A stretch of 64,000 nucleotides of DNA from Achromobacter mucicolens (lineage in GTDB: Bacteria > Pseudomonadota > Gammaproteobacteria > Burkholderiales > Burkholderiaceae_B), in assembly GCF_902859725.1 (NCBI RefSeq), contig NZ_CADIJP010000001.1, forward strand, positions 186,001 to 250,000. Reading direction: 5' to 3'. The notes below the pieces were generated by a model, which searched no databases, was not told the DNA's origin, and saw nothing but the letters and a program-made list of their open reading frames with translations. The translations under genes and the position numbers were made by a program. Positions 7,751-16,141 of the stretch are shown in pieces; position 1 is the first letter of the stretch; every line of letters begins with the position of its first letter.

Positions 7751-9160
7751 ATGACGAACGCACTCTGGCGCTGGAACGCGCTCGACCTGGCCCGTGCCAT
7801 CCGCGACGGTGAAGTATCCAGCCGCGAAGCCGTGCAAAGCTGCCTGGACCGCGCTGGCGCGGTCAACGCCGCCTTCAATCCGCTGACGGAGACGTATGCG
7901 GAACAGGCGCTGCGCGCCGCGGATGCCGCCGACGCGGCGGTGCGCGGCAAGCAGGCATTGGGCGCGCTGCATGGCGTGCCGGTCACGATCAAGGCCAACG
8001 CGGATCTGGCTGGCACCGCCACGACCAACGGCGTGACAGCCTATCGGGACCTCATCGCGCAGGAGAACAATCCGGCGGTCGACAACTGGCTCCGCGCGGG
8101 CGCGATCGTCATCGGACGCACGAATGTTCCGGCGTTTTCGTGGCGCTGGTTCAGCGACAACGATCTGCACGGCCGCACCGTCAATCCGTTCGATGTGGCG
8201 CGCACGCCGGGCGGCTCCAGCGGCGGCGCGGCGGTGGCGGCGGCGCTGGGCGTCGGGCCGCTTGCGCATGGCAGCGATCAGGGCGGCTCGATCCGCTATC
8301 CCGCGTATTGCTGCGGCGTTGCGGGGCTGCGGCCCTCGCAGGGCCGGGTGCCGGGCTACAACGCCACGCAGCGCTCGGAGCGCCCGGTGGCATCGCAGAT
8401 GGCGGCCACGCAAGGGCCTTTGGCGCGTACCGTCGCCGATCTGCGCTTGGGACTGGCGGCGATGTCGGGTGGCGACGCGCGCGATCCTTGGTGGGTGCCT
8501 GCGCCCCTGGCGTTTCCCGATTTGCAAGGCAACCGTCGCGTCGCGCTGTTCGCGGGCACGGCGCAGCACAAGGCCGACGCCGCAGTGGCCGACGCGCTGC
8601 AACGTGCCGCCGGCTGGCTGCAGGACGCGGGCTATATCGTCGAAGTCGCCGAGCCGCCGCAGTTCGACGCCGCGGCCGCGCTGTGGCTGGACGTGCTGAT
8701 GAACGAAGCCGCCGGGTCCATGCAGCGCGAGATCGAGCGCGCGGGCGACCGCGCCATCCAGAACGCGTACCAAAGCATGCTGGCGCACACGCCGCGCCGG
8801 GACAAGGACGGCTTCGTTCAAGCCATGGCGATGCGCACGACGATCCTGCGCGAATGGGGCCGCTTCTTTGAACGCTATCCGGTCCTGCTGATGCCGGTGT
8901 CCTTCGCGCTGCCTTTCCCGGTGGATCGGGATCAGCAGGGCGCCGACGTGATGGCGGATATCCTGCGGGCGCAGAGTCCGTTGATCTCGACGGCGATTCT
9001 GGGACTGCCGGGGCTGTCGGTGCCGGTGGGGGTGGCGCACGGTGTGCCAGTTGGCGTGCAGTTGGTGGCCGGTCGGTTCCGCGAAGACCTGTGCCTGGCG
9101 GCCGGCGAGGTCATCGAGGCGCGGGCCGGCTGGTCGGTGCTGGAACGGCTTGGCATCTGA
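7751..9160 (+). CDS. Amidase (amidase signature family)
   Basis: A 469-residue amidase-signature enzyme, which hydrolyses carboxamides through a Ser-Ser-Lys triad in the cytoplasm. The triad lysine is in VPVTIKANAD (near residue 80). The glycine/serine-rich core TPGGSSGGAAVAAA carries one serine, and the nucleophile region is GSDQGGSIRYPAY. The C-terminal GLPGLSVPVG and GVPVGVQLVAGRF blocks are also typical. RBS GGGAGA precedes the ATG. It shares direction with the upstream Bug receptor, so uptake and hydrolysis of an amide is plausible. It is not a GatA candidate, because gatB/gatC are absent and the context is catabolic. Confidence 0.92.
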   Translation: MTNALWRWNALDLARAIRDGEVSSREAVQSCLDRAGAVNAAFNPLTETYAEQALRAADAADAAVRGKQALGALHGVPVTIKANADLAGTATTNGVTAYRDLIAQENNPAVDNWLRAGAIVIGRTNVPAFSWRWFSDNDLHGRTVNPFDVARTPGGSSGGAAVAAALGVGPLAHGSDQGGSIRYPAYCCGVAGLRPSQGRVPGYNATQRSERPVASQMAATQGPLARTVADLRLGLAAMSGGDARDPWWVPAPLAFPDLQGNRRVALFAGTAQHKADAAVADALQRAAGWLQDAGYIVEVAEPPQFDAAAALWLDVLMNEAAGSMQREIERAGDRAIQNAYQSMLAHTPRRDKDGFVQAMAMRTTILREWGRFFERYPVLLMPVSFALPFPVDRDQQGADVMADILRAQSPLISTAILGLPGLSVPVGVAHGVPVGVQLVAGRFREDLCLAAGEVIEARAGWSVLERLGI

Positions 9161-9177
9161 CGGCGTCCGTTGCGGAC

Positions 9178-9915
9178 CTAACCCGAAGCGCCTGGATCCT
9201 TCTGCCGCGCATGGACGGCGGCGCCCAGCGCCGCGCCGTGGACGGCCAGATGCGCGCCCAGCTGGATGGCCTGCAACAGGGCCTGGCGCGTCACCCCTTG
9301 CGCCAATCCTTCGTTGATCAACGCACGCGTGGTGTCCATGTCGCCCTGCGTGAAGCAGGCGTGCAGGGCGACCCGCACCAGTAAGCGCTCCGCGCGGGTC
9401 AATCCACCGGCAGGCGCGCCATGTTCCAGAAAGTCGAGCAGGACAGCGACGTAGCCCGGGTCCATCGCCGCCAGCCGCAGCAGGCTGCCCGCCTGTTCCG
9501 GCCACAGCGCGGCGATGCGGGCGCGCAGGGCGTCGCCCGGATTCAGCGCCGGTTGGGGCGCGGCCTCGTGCAGCAGGTCGGCGGCTTGCAGCACCGCGCT
9601 CAGGCCCTGCATCGTGACCAGGTGCAGCACGTCGAACACGTCGGCATCGGTGGCGCCGGCCTCGCGCGCCATGCGCAGATGGGTGGTCAGGCCCGGCTCG
9701 AACAGGTGCGTGGCCGACGCATCGAGCGCCACGTAGATCAGCTCGACCATGCGCGGCGTCAGCGGTCCCGTCTTGGCCGGGTGTCCCGCGTACTCGGCGT
9801 AATGCGCCAGAAAGCCGGGGTTGGCGCGCAGCATCGCGTCCGTCCAGGGGCGCCAATAGCCGCGCGCGGCGATGAAGCGGGCCTTGATCTCGTCCAGGTC
9901 GGTCAGCGGCTGCAT
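9178..9915 (-). CDS. Carboxymuconolactone decarboxylase-family protein, two repeats
   Basis: A 245-residue protein with two AhpD/CMD-like helical repeats, one around LTPRMVELIYVALDASATHLF and one around LTRAERLLVRVALHACFTQGD. Neither repeat carries the CxxC of AhpD-type peroxidases, so a redox role is unlikely and a CMD-like or accessory role is more probable. The start overlaps the end of the double SDR gene by 13 bases, making it the last gene of the acyl-CoA operon. CMD-family proteins often sit at the ends of aromatic or alicyclic acid pathways. The substrate is unknown. Confidence 0.82.
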   Translation of the reverse strand: MQPLTDLDEIKARFIAARGYWRPWTDAMLRANPGFLAHYAEYAGHPAKTGPLTPRMVELIYVALDASATHLFEPGLTTHLRMAREAGATDADVFDVLHLVTMQGLSAVLQAADLLHEAAPQPALNPGDALRARIAALWPEQAGSLLRLAAMDPGYVAVLLDFLEHGAPAGGLTRAERLLVRVALHACFTQGDMDTTRALINEGLAQGVTRQALLQAIQLGAHLAVHGAALGAAVHARQKDPGASG

Positions 9916-11084
9916 AGCACTTGCCCCGTCAGATATTGGGCCTGCGCGCCGGCCACAAAGCGCAGCAGGGGCGCCAGCGCCTCGGGCGCCGTGCCTTGCG
10001 CGACCTGCACCGCATTGATGCGACGCGCCGCCGGTCCCCATTCGCAGGCCAGCGAGGCGATCAGCATGCGCGCGGCGGCGTGATCGCCGGCGTGTTCCCA
10101 ATCCAGGTCGTCGTCATCGGGCAGCAGCAGCGTCAGGCTGGCGGGGCCGTCAGCGGTAAAGCGCTGCGCGGCCTGCAATGCCGCCGCCAGCCGTTGCCCC
10201 GGTGCGCTGGCTAGCACCGTTGCGTCCAGCACGGCCGGGTAGCCGTCGCCAGCGGATTCACCGGGCAGCGGCGGCCAGTCGCCGCGAACGGTAAGCGATA
10301 GGGGCGTATCCGTCGGAACGTGCCCGTTTCCGGCGGCAGGGGCATAGGTCTGGCTTCCGCCGTACACCGACGAACCGCCATCCACGCACACGAGTCCGCC
10401 GGCAAGCGGGGCCGCTTGCGTGCTGGCCAGGAAGGCGAGGGCGCATGCGATCTCGTCAGGGTCGGCCAACCGGCCCAGCGGAATCTTGGCCACCGCGCGT
10501 GCGGGGTCCAGGCGGCCCGAGGCAATCAGGCCGTCCACCAGTTCCGTCTGCACGTAACCGGGGCAGAGCACGGTGACGCGTAGGCCCGGATCGGACTGGG
10601 CCAGCGCAAGGCTCTGCGCGATCAGTCCGGCTTTGCTGGGGCTGTAGCCGCCGCGCCACGGGATGGCGCGCAGTCCCGCGCCGGAAGCCACGTTGACGAT
10701 GCGCGCGCCGGGGACGAGGCGGCTGCGCAGCGCGCTCACCAGGCGAGCTGGCGCGCGCAGGTTCAGATCGAGCAGGCGTTGCCAGTCGCCGGCCGCCTGG
10801 TCGACGGTGGGTCTATTGCTGCTGTCGGTCATCCCGGCGTTGTTGATGAGCGCATCCAGGCGCGGCATGCCGTCCGCCAGGGCGGCAATCTGCGACGCGT
10901 CCGTCAGGTCAGTGACGCGCGCGAGATGCTCTCCATCGGCGGGCGCGGGCAGCTCGACCCGCAGGGCCTGCAGCGCCGGCGCATTGCGATCGACCAGGAC
11001 GCAGCGATGGCCCGCGGCCGCGAGCCGGCGGGCCGCCGCACGGCCAATGCCGCTGGCCGCGCCCGTGAGCAGGACGGTGTCCAT
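9903..11084 (-). CDS. Double-length SDR: active N-terminal domain plus degenerate second half
   Basis: A 393-residue protein. Residues 1-240 are a complete classical SDR with cofactor motif LLTGAASGIG, structural NNAG, and the catalytic serine, tyrosine and lysine in VNVASGAG and YSPSKAG. The last ~140 residues again resemble the C-terminal part of an SDR (LIASLACEWGPAARRINAVQ, later YLTGQVL) but lack both the glycine-rich cofactor loop and a YxxxK pair. Normal SDRs are about 250 residues. The second half may be a non-catalytic dimer partner fused in cis. The gene overlaps the upstream SDR stop by one base (TGATG), so it is translationally coupled. Confidence 0.85.
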   Translation of the reverse strand: MDTVLLTGAASGIGRAAARRLAAAGHRCVLVDRNAPALQALRVELPAPADGEHLARVTDLTDASQIAALADGMPRLDALINNAGMTDSSNRPTVDQAAGDWQRLLDLNLRAPARLVSALRSRLVPGARIVNVASGAGLRAIPWRGGYSPSKAGLIAQSLALAQSDPGLRVTVLCPGYVQTELVDGLIASGRLDPARAVAKIPLGRLADPDEIACALAFLASTQAAPLAGGLVCVDGGSSVYGGSQTYAPAAGNGHVPTDTPLSLTVRGDWPPLPGESAGDGYPAVLDATVLASAPGQRLAAALQAAQRFTADGPASLTLLLPDDDDLDWEHAGDHAAARMLIASLACEWGPAARRINAVQVAQGTAPEALAPLLRFVAGAQAQYLTGQVLCSR

Positions 11085-11842
11085 CAAAGGGTCGTGAACG
11101 TGATGCCGCCGTCCACCACCAGCGCCTGCGCCGTGATGAAGCGGGCCTCGTCGCTGGCAAGAAACACGATGGCTTCGGCGATGTCGTCCACCGTACCCAG
11201 GCGGCCCATCGGCGTGCTGGCGACGCGGCGCGCGTCGCGCTCGGCGTTGCGGTTGCGCTGCGTGCCTTCCGTAGGCACCGCCGACGGGCAGACGGCGTTC
11301 ACGCGGATCCGGCGCGCACCAAGTTCGGCGGCCGCCGCGCGCGTCACGCCCAGCACGCCGGACTTGATGCCCGAATACACGATGGAATTGGGTGCGGATT
11401 TGAGTGCGGCAGTGGATGCGACGTTGACGATGGCGCCGCCGCGCTCGGGGTCCATGACTTCGGCCGCCGCCTGAATGCCCCAGATGACGGCCTTGAAGCC
11501 GATGTCCAGCATGCGCTCCAGCGTGTCGGGCTGAATGTCGGGCACGCTCTGGTAGCGCACCCAGGCGGCGTTGTTGACCAGGATATCCAGCCGTGAGCCG
11601 TGCTCGGCGGCCTGCCGGACGGCTGCGCCGATGCCTTCGCGCGTGGCGACGTTCTGCACCACGGGAAAGGCGTTGCCGCCTTCGGCCACGATGCCGGCCA
11701 CGGCGTCATCCACCAGTTCCTGCTTGAGGTCGTTGACGCCGACCGTGGCGCCGCGCGCGGCGAGCAGGCGGGCGGTGGCCCTCCCGATGCCGGCGCCGGC
11801 GCCAGTGACGAGCGCGACGCGCCCGGCGAGATCTTGTGCCAT
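11084..11842 (-). CDS. Short-chain dehydrogenase/reductase
   Basis: A classical 252-residue SDR. It has the NAD(P) motif VTGAGAGIGRAT, the NNAA structural motif, catalytic serine in IVNVASTAA, YSGIKSG supplying tyrosine and lysine, and a standard C-terminal FLASDEARFITAQALVVDGG. It oxidises or reduces a hydroxyl/keto group. In this operon it probably serves as the 3-hydroxyacyl-CoA or alicyclic alcohol dehydrogenase step after dehydrogenation and hydration. It is followed directly by a second SDR and preceded by the small acyl-CoA dehydrogenase 10 bases upstream. Family assignment is secure and the substrate is inferred. Confidence 0.93.
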   Translation of the reverse strand: MAQDLAGRVALVTGAGAGIGRATARLLAARGATVGVNDLKQELVDDAVAGIVAEGGNAFPVVQNVATREGIGAAVRQAAEHGSRLDILVNNAAWVRYQSVPDIQPDTLERMLDIGFKAVIWGIQAAAEVMDPERGGAIVNVASTAALKSAPNSIVYSGIKSGVLGVTRAAAAELGARRIRVNAVCPSAVPTEGTQRNRNAERDARRVASTPMGRLGTVDDIAEAIVFLASDEARFITAQALVVDGGITFTTL

Positions 11843-11851
11843 GGTTGCTTC

Positions 11852-12796
11852 CTATACCGATTGAATGAATGCGTGGCCGGCGCCGCGCGACAGCCCTGCA
11901 AACGCGGCGTCCAGCTTGCGCACCGCGCGCAGCGCGCGATGCAGGGGCAGTTCCCACGTGAAGCCCATGCCGCCGTGCAGGTGGATGGCTTTTTCGATGA
12001 CGAAGGCCGCGTTGGCAAGCGCGCCAGCCAGCGCGGGCTGCGTGTCGCGCGGCGCGCCGTATTCGTCGGCGTGCGCAGCCCGTCGTATCGCGGCGCTGGA
12101 GACGTCCTGCAGCAGCCGCATGCGGGCCAGCAAGTGGCGCACGGCCTGTTTGGCCGACAGCGGCCGGCCGAACTGCACGCGGGTGGCCATGTAATCGGCC
12201 GCCGCTTGCAGCGCGCCTTCGGCGGCGCCGTTGGCGAACTCGGCCAGCAGCAGGTGCGCCTGGCGGCGCAGCGCGGCCCATGCGGCTTCGTCCAGCCGCG
12301 CAAGCACCGGCGCGTCCGCGAGCGCGATCCAGGTTTGCGGATGATCGGGATCCAGCGCCGCCTGGTCGTCGCGCGGCAATACCGTGGCATCGACAAGGGC
12401 CGCGCCCGCGCCGTCGGCCACCAGCACCCAGTCGGCGGGGCCCTGATCCAGTCGCGCGTGACCAGCCTGCAGGCTGCCATGCCAGGCGATGCCGGCCAGG
12501 CGTTCGCCGGCGGCCAGGGCCGCTGCCTGCGGCGTGCCGGCCAGCGCGCCCGCAAGCAGGATCTGTTCGGGAAGCGGCAAGGGCAAACGCAGACGCCCGG
12601 CCGCATGCGCGATCGGCAGCGCGAATTCGAGCGGAAGACCCAGACCGCCGTCGTCCTCGGCGGCCATGACCCCGCACAGCCCCGCCTGCGCCAGCACCTG
12701 GGCCATGGCGCGGGGATCCTGGCGGGTCAGGGCATCGGTGATCGCGGCGTCGGCGGCCTGCGCGAATTCCTCGGGACGCAGTTCTTCGTGGCTCAT
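11852..12796 (-). CDS. Acyl-CoA dehydrogenase, small (beta-like) subunit
   Basis: At 314 residues this is shorter than the usual ~380 for acyl-CoA dehydrogenases. The C-terminal helical domain is clear (MATRVQFGRPLSAKQAVRHLLARM, then IHLHGGMGFTWELPLHRALR). The N-terminal part is reduced. The glutamate in GFTWE sits where heteromeric steroid-type dehydrogenases carry a conserved acidic residue. The start codon overlaps the stop of the large dehydrogenase gene (ATGA), implying coupled translation. An alpha2beta2 complex with the 401-residue partner, as known for FadE pairs in sterol degradation, is the likely form. Confidence 0.88.
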   Translation of the reverse strand: MSHEELRPEEFAQAADAAITDALTRQDPRAMAQVLAQAGLCGVMAAEDDGGLGLPLEFALPIAHAAGRLRLPLPLPEQILLAGALAGTPQAAALAAGERLAGIAWHGSLQAGHARLDQGPADWVLVADGAGAALVDATVLPRDDQAALDPDHPQTWIALADAPVLARLDEAAWAALRRQAHLLLAEFANGAAEGALQAAADYMATRVQFGRPLSAKQAVRHLLARMRLLQDVSSAAIRRAAHADEYGAPRDTQPALAGALANAAFVIEKAIHLHGGMGFTWELPLHRALRAVRKLDAAFAGLSRGAGHAFIQSV

Positions 12797-13998
12797 GTCA
12801 GGTCCTTGGGCAGATTCATGACGCGCTGGGCGATGACGTCGAGCTGCACTTCGGTGGTGCCGGCATAGATCGTCTCGGCGCGCGAGAACAGGTAGGCGGT
12901 GGTGAAGGCCTTCTGCGCGCGGCGCGCCAGGGCACTGGAATGCGGCCCCACTTGCGACAGCAGCGACAGCGCCAGTCCGGCGAACCCCTGATGGCATTCC
13001 GACCAATACAGTTTGGTGAGCGAACCGCGCGCGCCGATGGTCTCGCCACGCAGCATGCGGGCCACGGTCAGTTCGACCAGACCCTTCAAGCCGTCGATCT
13101 CGCAGACCAGGTCGCCGACGCGGCGCTGCACGTAGCCGTCGTCAAGCGCGGGGGCCAGTTGCGCATCGGATTTGCAGGCGGCGATGAGCTGGCGCAGTTC
13201 GCATTCGAAGCGCCACGGGCGGTACATGCGGTTGGTGGCGCGCTCGATGGACAGCACCCGGATGGCGGCGTTCCAGCCTTCGTCGGGGGCGCCCAGGCGT
13301 GCGCTGTCCGGCACCACCACGTCATCGAAGAACACCTCGGCAAAGGATTCCTTGCCGTCGATGGATTTGATGGGAACGACGCGGATGCCCGGCGTGTCCA
13401 TCGGGACCGCGAACATCAGCAGGCCGCGATGCTTGTCGGCCACGGTGCCGGTGCGCGTCAGCAGCAGGCAGTAGTGCGCCTTGGCCGCGCCGCTGGTCCA
13501 GATTTTCTGGCCATTGATGCGCCACGTGTCGCCCTGCTGTTCGGCCTTGGTGCGCAGGCGGGCCAGGTCCGATCCCGCGTCCGGTTCCGAAAACCCCTGG
13601 CACCAGTACTGGCGCATCGCCAGGATCGCGGGCAGGAAGTCCTGTTTCTGCTGTTCGGTGCCCACGGCCATGATGATGGGACCGGCCAGTTCCTTGCCGA
13701 TGGAGCTGACGCTCTCGGGCATGGGCAGCGCGCCAATCTCCTTGTTCACCGCCAGATGCTCGCGCAGCGTCAGGCCATGGCCGCCGTAGGCCTTGGGCCA
13801 CGTCATGCCGGCAAGCCCCGCCTGGTACATCGCGGCCTCCCAGGCGCTGCTTTCGGCGAGCGAGGGGGCGCGCCAGTCCAGGCTGTCGGCGCGCATGAAG
13901 CCGGGCAGGTTGGCGCGCAGCCAGGTGCGCGCGTGCTGGCGGTAGACCTCGGGGCCCGCGGCAGGATCCGGGACCGCGGCGTGTTGTTCGAATTGCAT
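12793..13998 (-). CDS. Acyl-CoA dehydrogenase, large (alpha-like) subunit
   Basis: A 401-residue acyl-CoA dehydrogenase. Middle-domain signatures are clear: CQGFSEPDAGSDLARL, WRINGQKIWTSGA and FFDDVVVPDSARLG, followed by the C-terminal helical domain and IYAGTTEVQLDVIAQR. In homotetrameric medium-chain enzymes the catalytic glutamate follows the tyrosine of this last block; here the residue is alanine. That supports a heteromeric enzyme with the acid supplied differently, possibly by the small subunit encoded immediately downstream with a 4-base overlap. It introduces a double bond into an acyl-CoA using FAD. Confidence 0.92.
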   Translation of the reverse strand: MQFEQHAAVPDPAAGPEVYRQHARTWLRANLPGFMRADSLDWRAPSLAESSAWEAAMYQAGLAGMTWPKAYGGHGLTLREHLAVNKEIGALPMPESVSSIGKELAGPIIMAVGTEQQKQDFLPAILAMRQYWCQGFSEPDAGSDLARLRTKAEQQGDTWRINGQKIWTSGAAKAHYCLLLTRTGTVADKHRGLLMFAVPMDTPGIRVVPIKSIDGKESFAEVFFDDVVVPDSARLGAPDEGWNAAIRVLSIERATNRMYRPWRFECELRQLIAACKSDAQLAPALDDGYVQRRVGDLVCEIDGLKGLVELTVARMLRGETIGARGSLTKLYWSECHQGFAGLALSLLSQVGPHSSALARRAQKAFTTAYLFSRAETIYAGTTEVQLDVIAQRVMNLPKDLT

Positions 13999-14006
13999 GG
14001 CTGTCC

Positions 14007-16139
14007 TCAGTGGGCGGGGGCGGCGCGCGGAATCATCAGCGCGTCCAGGACGACGACGCCTTGGCCCTGCGGCCGCACCAGAATGGGGTTCATGTCTATT
14101 TCGGACACGTCCGCGCGGTGGCGGTACGCGAATTCGGACAGGCGCGCCACGCTGCGCGCGGCGGCGGCGATGTCGGCCTTGGGCCGGCCGCGCGCGCCAT
14201 CCAGGATGGGAAACATCTTGAGCGACCGGATCATCTCGGCGGCTTCGGCCTCGCTGACGGGCGCGGCCTGCACGGCGACGTCCTTCAACACCTCGGCGTA
14301 GATGCCGCCCATGCCCACCATGACGATGGGACCGAAGACGGGATCCTGCGATACCCCGGCGATCAGCTCGGTGCCGCCCGCGACCATCGGCGCGACCAGC
14401 ACGCCGTCGATGCGCGCGGCAGGCGCGTGCCGCGCCACGTTGGCCAGGATTTGCGCGTAGCCCTGACGCACGGCGCCCGCATCGGCCAGGTCGAGCAGCA
14501 CGCCGCCGGCTTCGGTCTTGTGCGCGACGTCTTCGGAGGCGATCTTCAGCACCACGGGATAGCCGATGGCGCCGGCCGCGCGCACGGCCTCGTCGGCATC
14601 GCGGGCGATGATCTCGCGCGGCACATCGATGCCGGCTTTGCCCAGCGCCTGCTTGGCGTGAAATTCGTTGCGGAACACGACCGGGTCGACGGGTTCCGAA
14701 GCGGGCAGCGCCGTGTCGTCGGGAATGCAATTGCGCAGGCGGCCCAGCTGCACCAGCCCGGCCAGCCCCGTGGCGGCGGCGTCGATGCTGGAAAACACCG
14801 GAATGCCCAGCGCGTTGATCTGCTCGACGGCGTCGGCCGGCCCCTGACTGATGACCATCAAGAGGCGGTGCGGGTGGCTGGCGCGCACCTCGGCCAGCGC
14901 TTGCAGGTAGATGCCGCGCAGCCGCGCGTTGTAGAGCGACAGCGACATGAACAGCGCGACGCAACTGGCCGACGGGTCCTCCAGCAGGGCGGTCAGCATC
15001 TTGAGCAGGATGTCCGGACGGGCGGACATCTGGGCGGACGCGTCCACCGGATTGCCGGTGCTGGCGGTGGGCACGGCTTCCCGGATGCGCCGCTGCGTGT
15101 CGGGCGCGAGCGGGGGCAGGGACAGGCCCACCTCGCTCATGGCGTCGGCCATCATGATGCCGAAGCCGCCGGACGCCGCCACGAGCGTCACCGCATCGTT
15201 GGCCGGCAGGCGGCGGGGCAAGAGCAGCGAGGCGGCGTGGCCGATGTCGATCAGCGCTTCGACCGAGCGCACGCGCAGCACCCCGTGGCGGCGAAAGACC
15301 GCGTCGATCACGGCGTCCGACCCGGTGAGGGCGCCAGTGTGCGAGGCGGCGGCGGCCTGGCCTTTTTCCGTGGAACCAATCTTGAGGATGATGACGGGCT
15401 TGGCGCGCTCGCGCGCCAGGCGCAGCGCACCGATGAGTTTGCCGGCGTCGCGGCAGGTTTCCATGCAGCACAGGATGATGCGCGTGTCCGCATCGTCGGC
15501 CAGCGCGGCGATGCCGTCGGCGGCATCCACATCCGCTTCGTTGCCGGTCGCGATGAAGCGGCTGACGCCCATGCCGCGGCGGGCGACGCTTTGCATGGTG
15601 TGGCTGCCCACGTTGCCCGACTGCGACACGATGCCCACGTGGCCGACGGGCGGCATGTTCTCTTCCAGCGCGATCGAGAAGGAACCGATCAGGCGCTCGG
15701 CCACATTGACCGTGCCCAGGCAGTTGGGGCCCAGGATCCGCATGCCGTGTTCGCGGGCGATGGCCACCAATTCGGCCTGCAGCGCGGCGCCTTCGGGGCC
15801 GGCCTCCGTGAAGCCGGCCGACAGCACGATGGCGGCCTTCACGCCGCGCGCGGCGCAGTCGCGCAGCGCGGCGGGCGTGGCGGGGGCGGGCACGGCCAGG
15901 ATCGCAAGGTCGGGCGCCGTGGGTGTCTGCGTCACGCTGGCGTACGCCGGCAGCCCCTGGATGGTTCCGCCCTTGGGATTGATGGGGTACACCGCGCCGC
16001 GGTAACCGTGCTTGATCAGCATGTGGACGGGACGGCCGCCGATCTTGGTGATGTCGTCCGAGGCGCCGATGACGGCGATGCCCGCGGCCTGGAAAAAGGG
16101 CGCCAGCCCCGCGCCGGGGCGTTGATGCTGCGTATCCAT
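14007..16139 (-). CDS. NDP-forming acyl-CoA synthetase (CoA-binding plus ATP-grasp)
   Basis: A 710-residue fused acyl-CoA synthetase of the ADP-forming superfamily. The N-terminal CoA-binding Rossmann domain starts at IAVIGASDDITKIGGRP. The succinyl-CoA-ligase-like flavodoxin region holds the phospho-acceptor histidine in ASHTGALTGSD and a GNPVDASAQ motif. The last ~220 residues form an ATP-grasp domain (YPVVLKIASEDVAHKTEAGGV, then ELIAGVSQDPVFGP). It activates a free carboxylic acid to its CoA thioester and thus feeds the two dehydrogenases 8 bases downstream. It lies two bases after the crotonase gene. The substrate is unknown. Confidence 0.92.
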   Translation of the reverse strand: MDTQHQRPGAGLAPFFQAAGIAVIGASDDITKIGGRPVHMLIKHGYRGAVYPINPKGGTIQGLPAYASVTQTPTAPDLAILAVPAPATPAALRDCAARGVKAAIVLSAGFTEAGPEGAALQAELVAIAREHGMRILGPNCLGTVNVAERLIGSFSIALEENMPPVGHVGIVSQSGNVGSHTMQSVARRGMGVSRFIATGNEADVDAADGIAALADDADTRIILCCMETCRDAGKLIGALRLARERAKPVIILKIGSTEKGQAAAASHTGALTGSDAVIDAVFRRHGVLRVRSVEALIDIGHAASLLLPRRLPANDAVTLVAASGGFGIMMADAMSEVGLSLPPLAPDTQRRIREAVPTASTGNPVDASAQMSARPDILLKMLTALLEDPSASCVALFMSLSLYNARLRGIYLQALAEVRASHPHRLLMVISQGPADAVEQINALGIPVFSSIDAAATGLAGLVQLGRLRNCIPDDTALPASEPVDPVVFRNEFHAKQALGKAGIDVPREIIARDADEAVRAAGAIGYPVVLKIASEDVAHKTEAGGVLLDLADAGAVRQGYAQILANVARHAPAARIDGVLVAPMVAGGTELIAGVSQDPVFGPIVMVGMGGIYAEVLKDVAVQAAPVSEAEAAEMIRSLKMFPILDGARGRPKADIAAAARSVARLSEFAYRHRADVSEIDMNPILVRPQGQGVVVLDALMIPRAAPAH

Positions 16140-16141
16140 GC

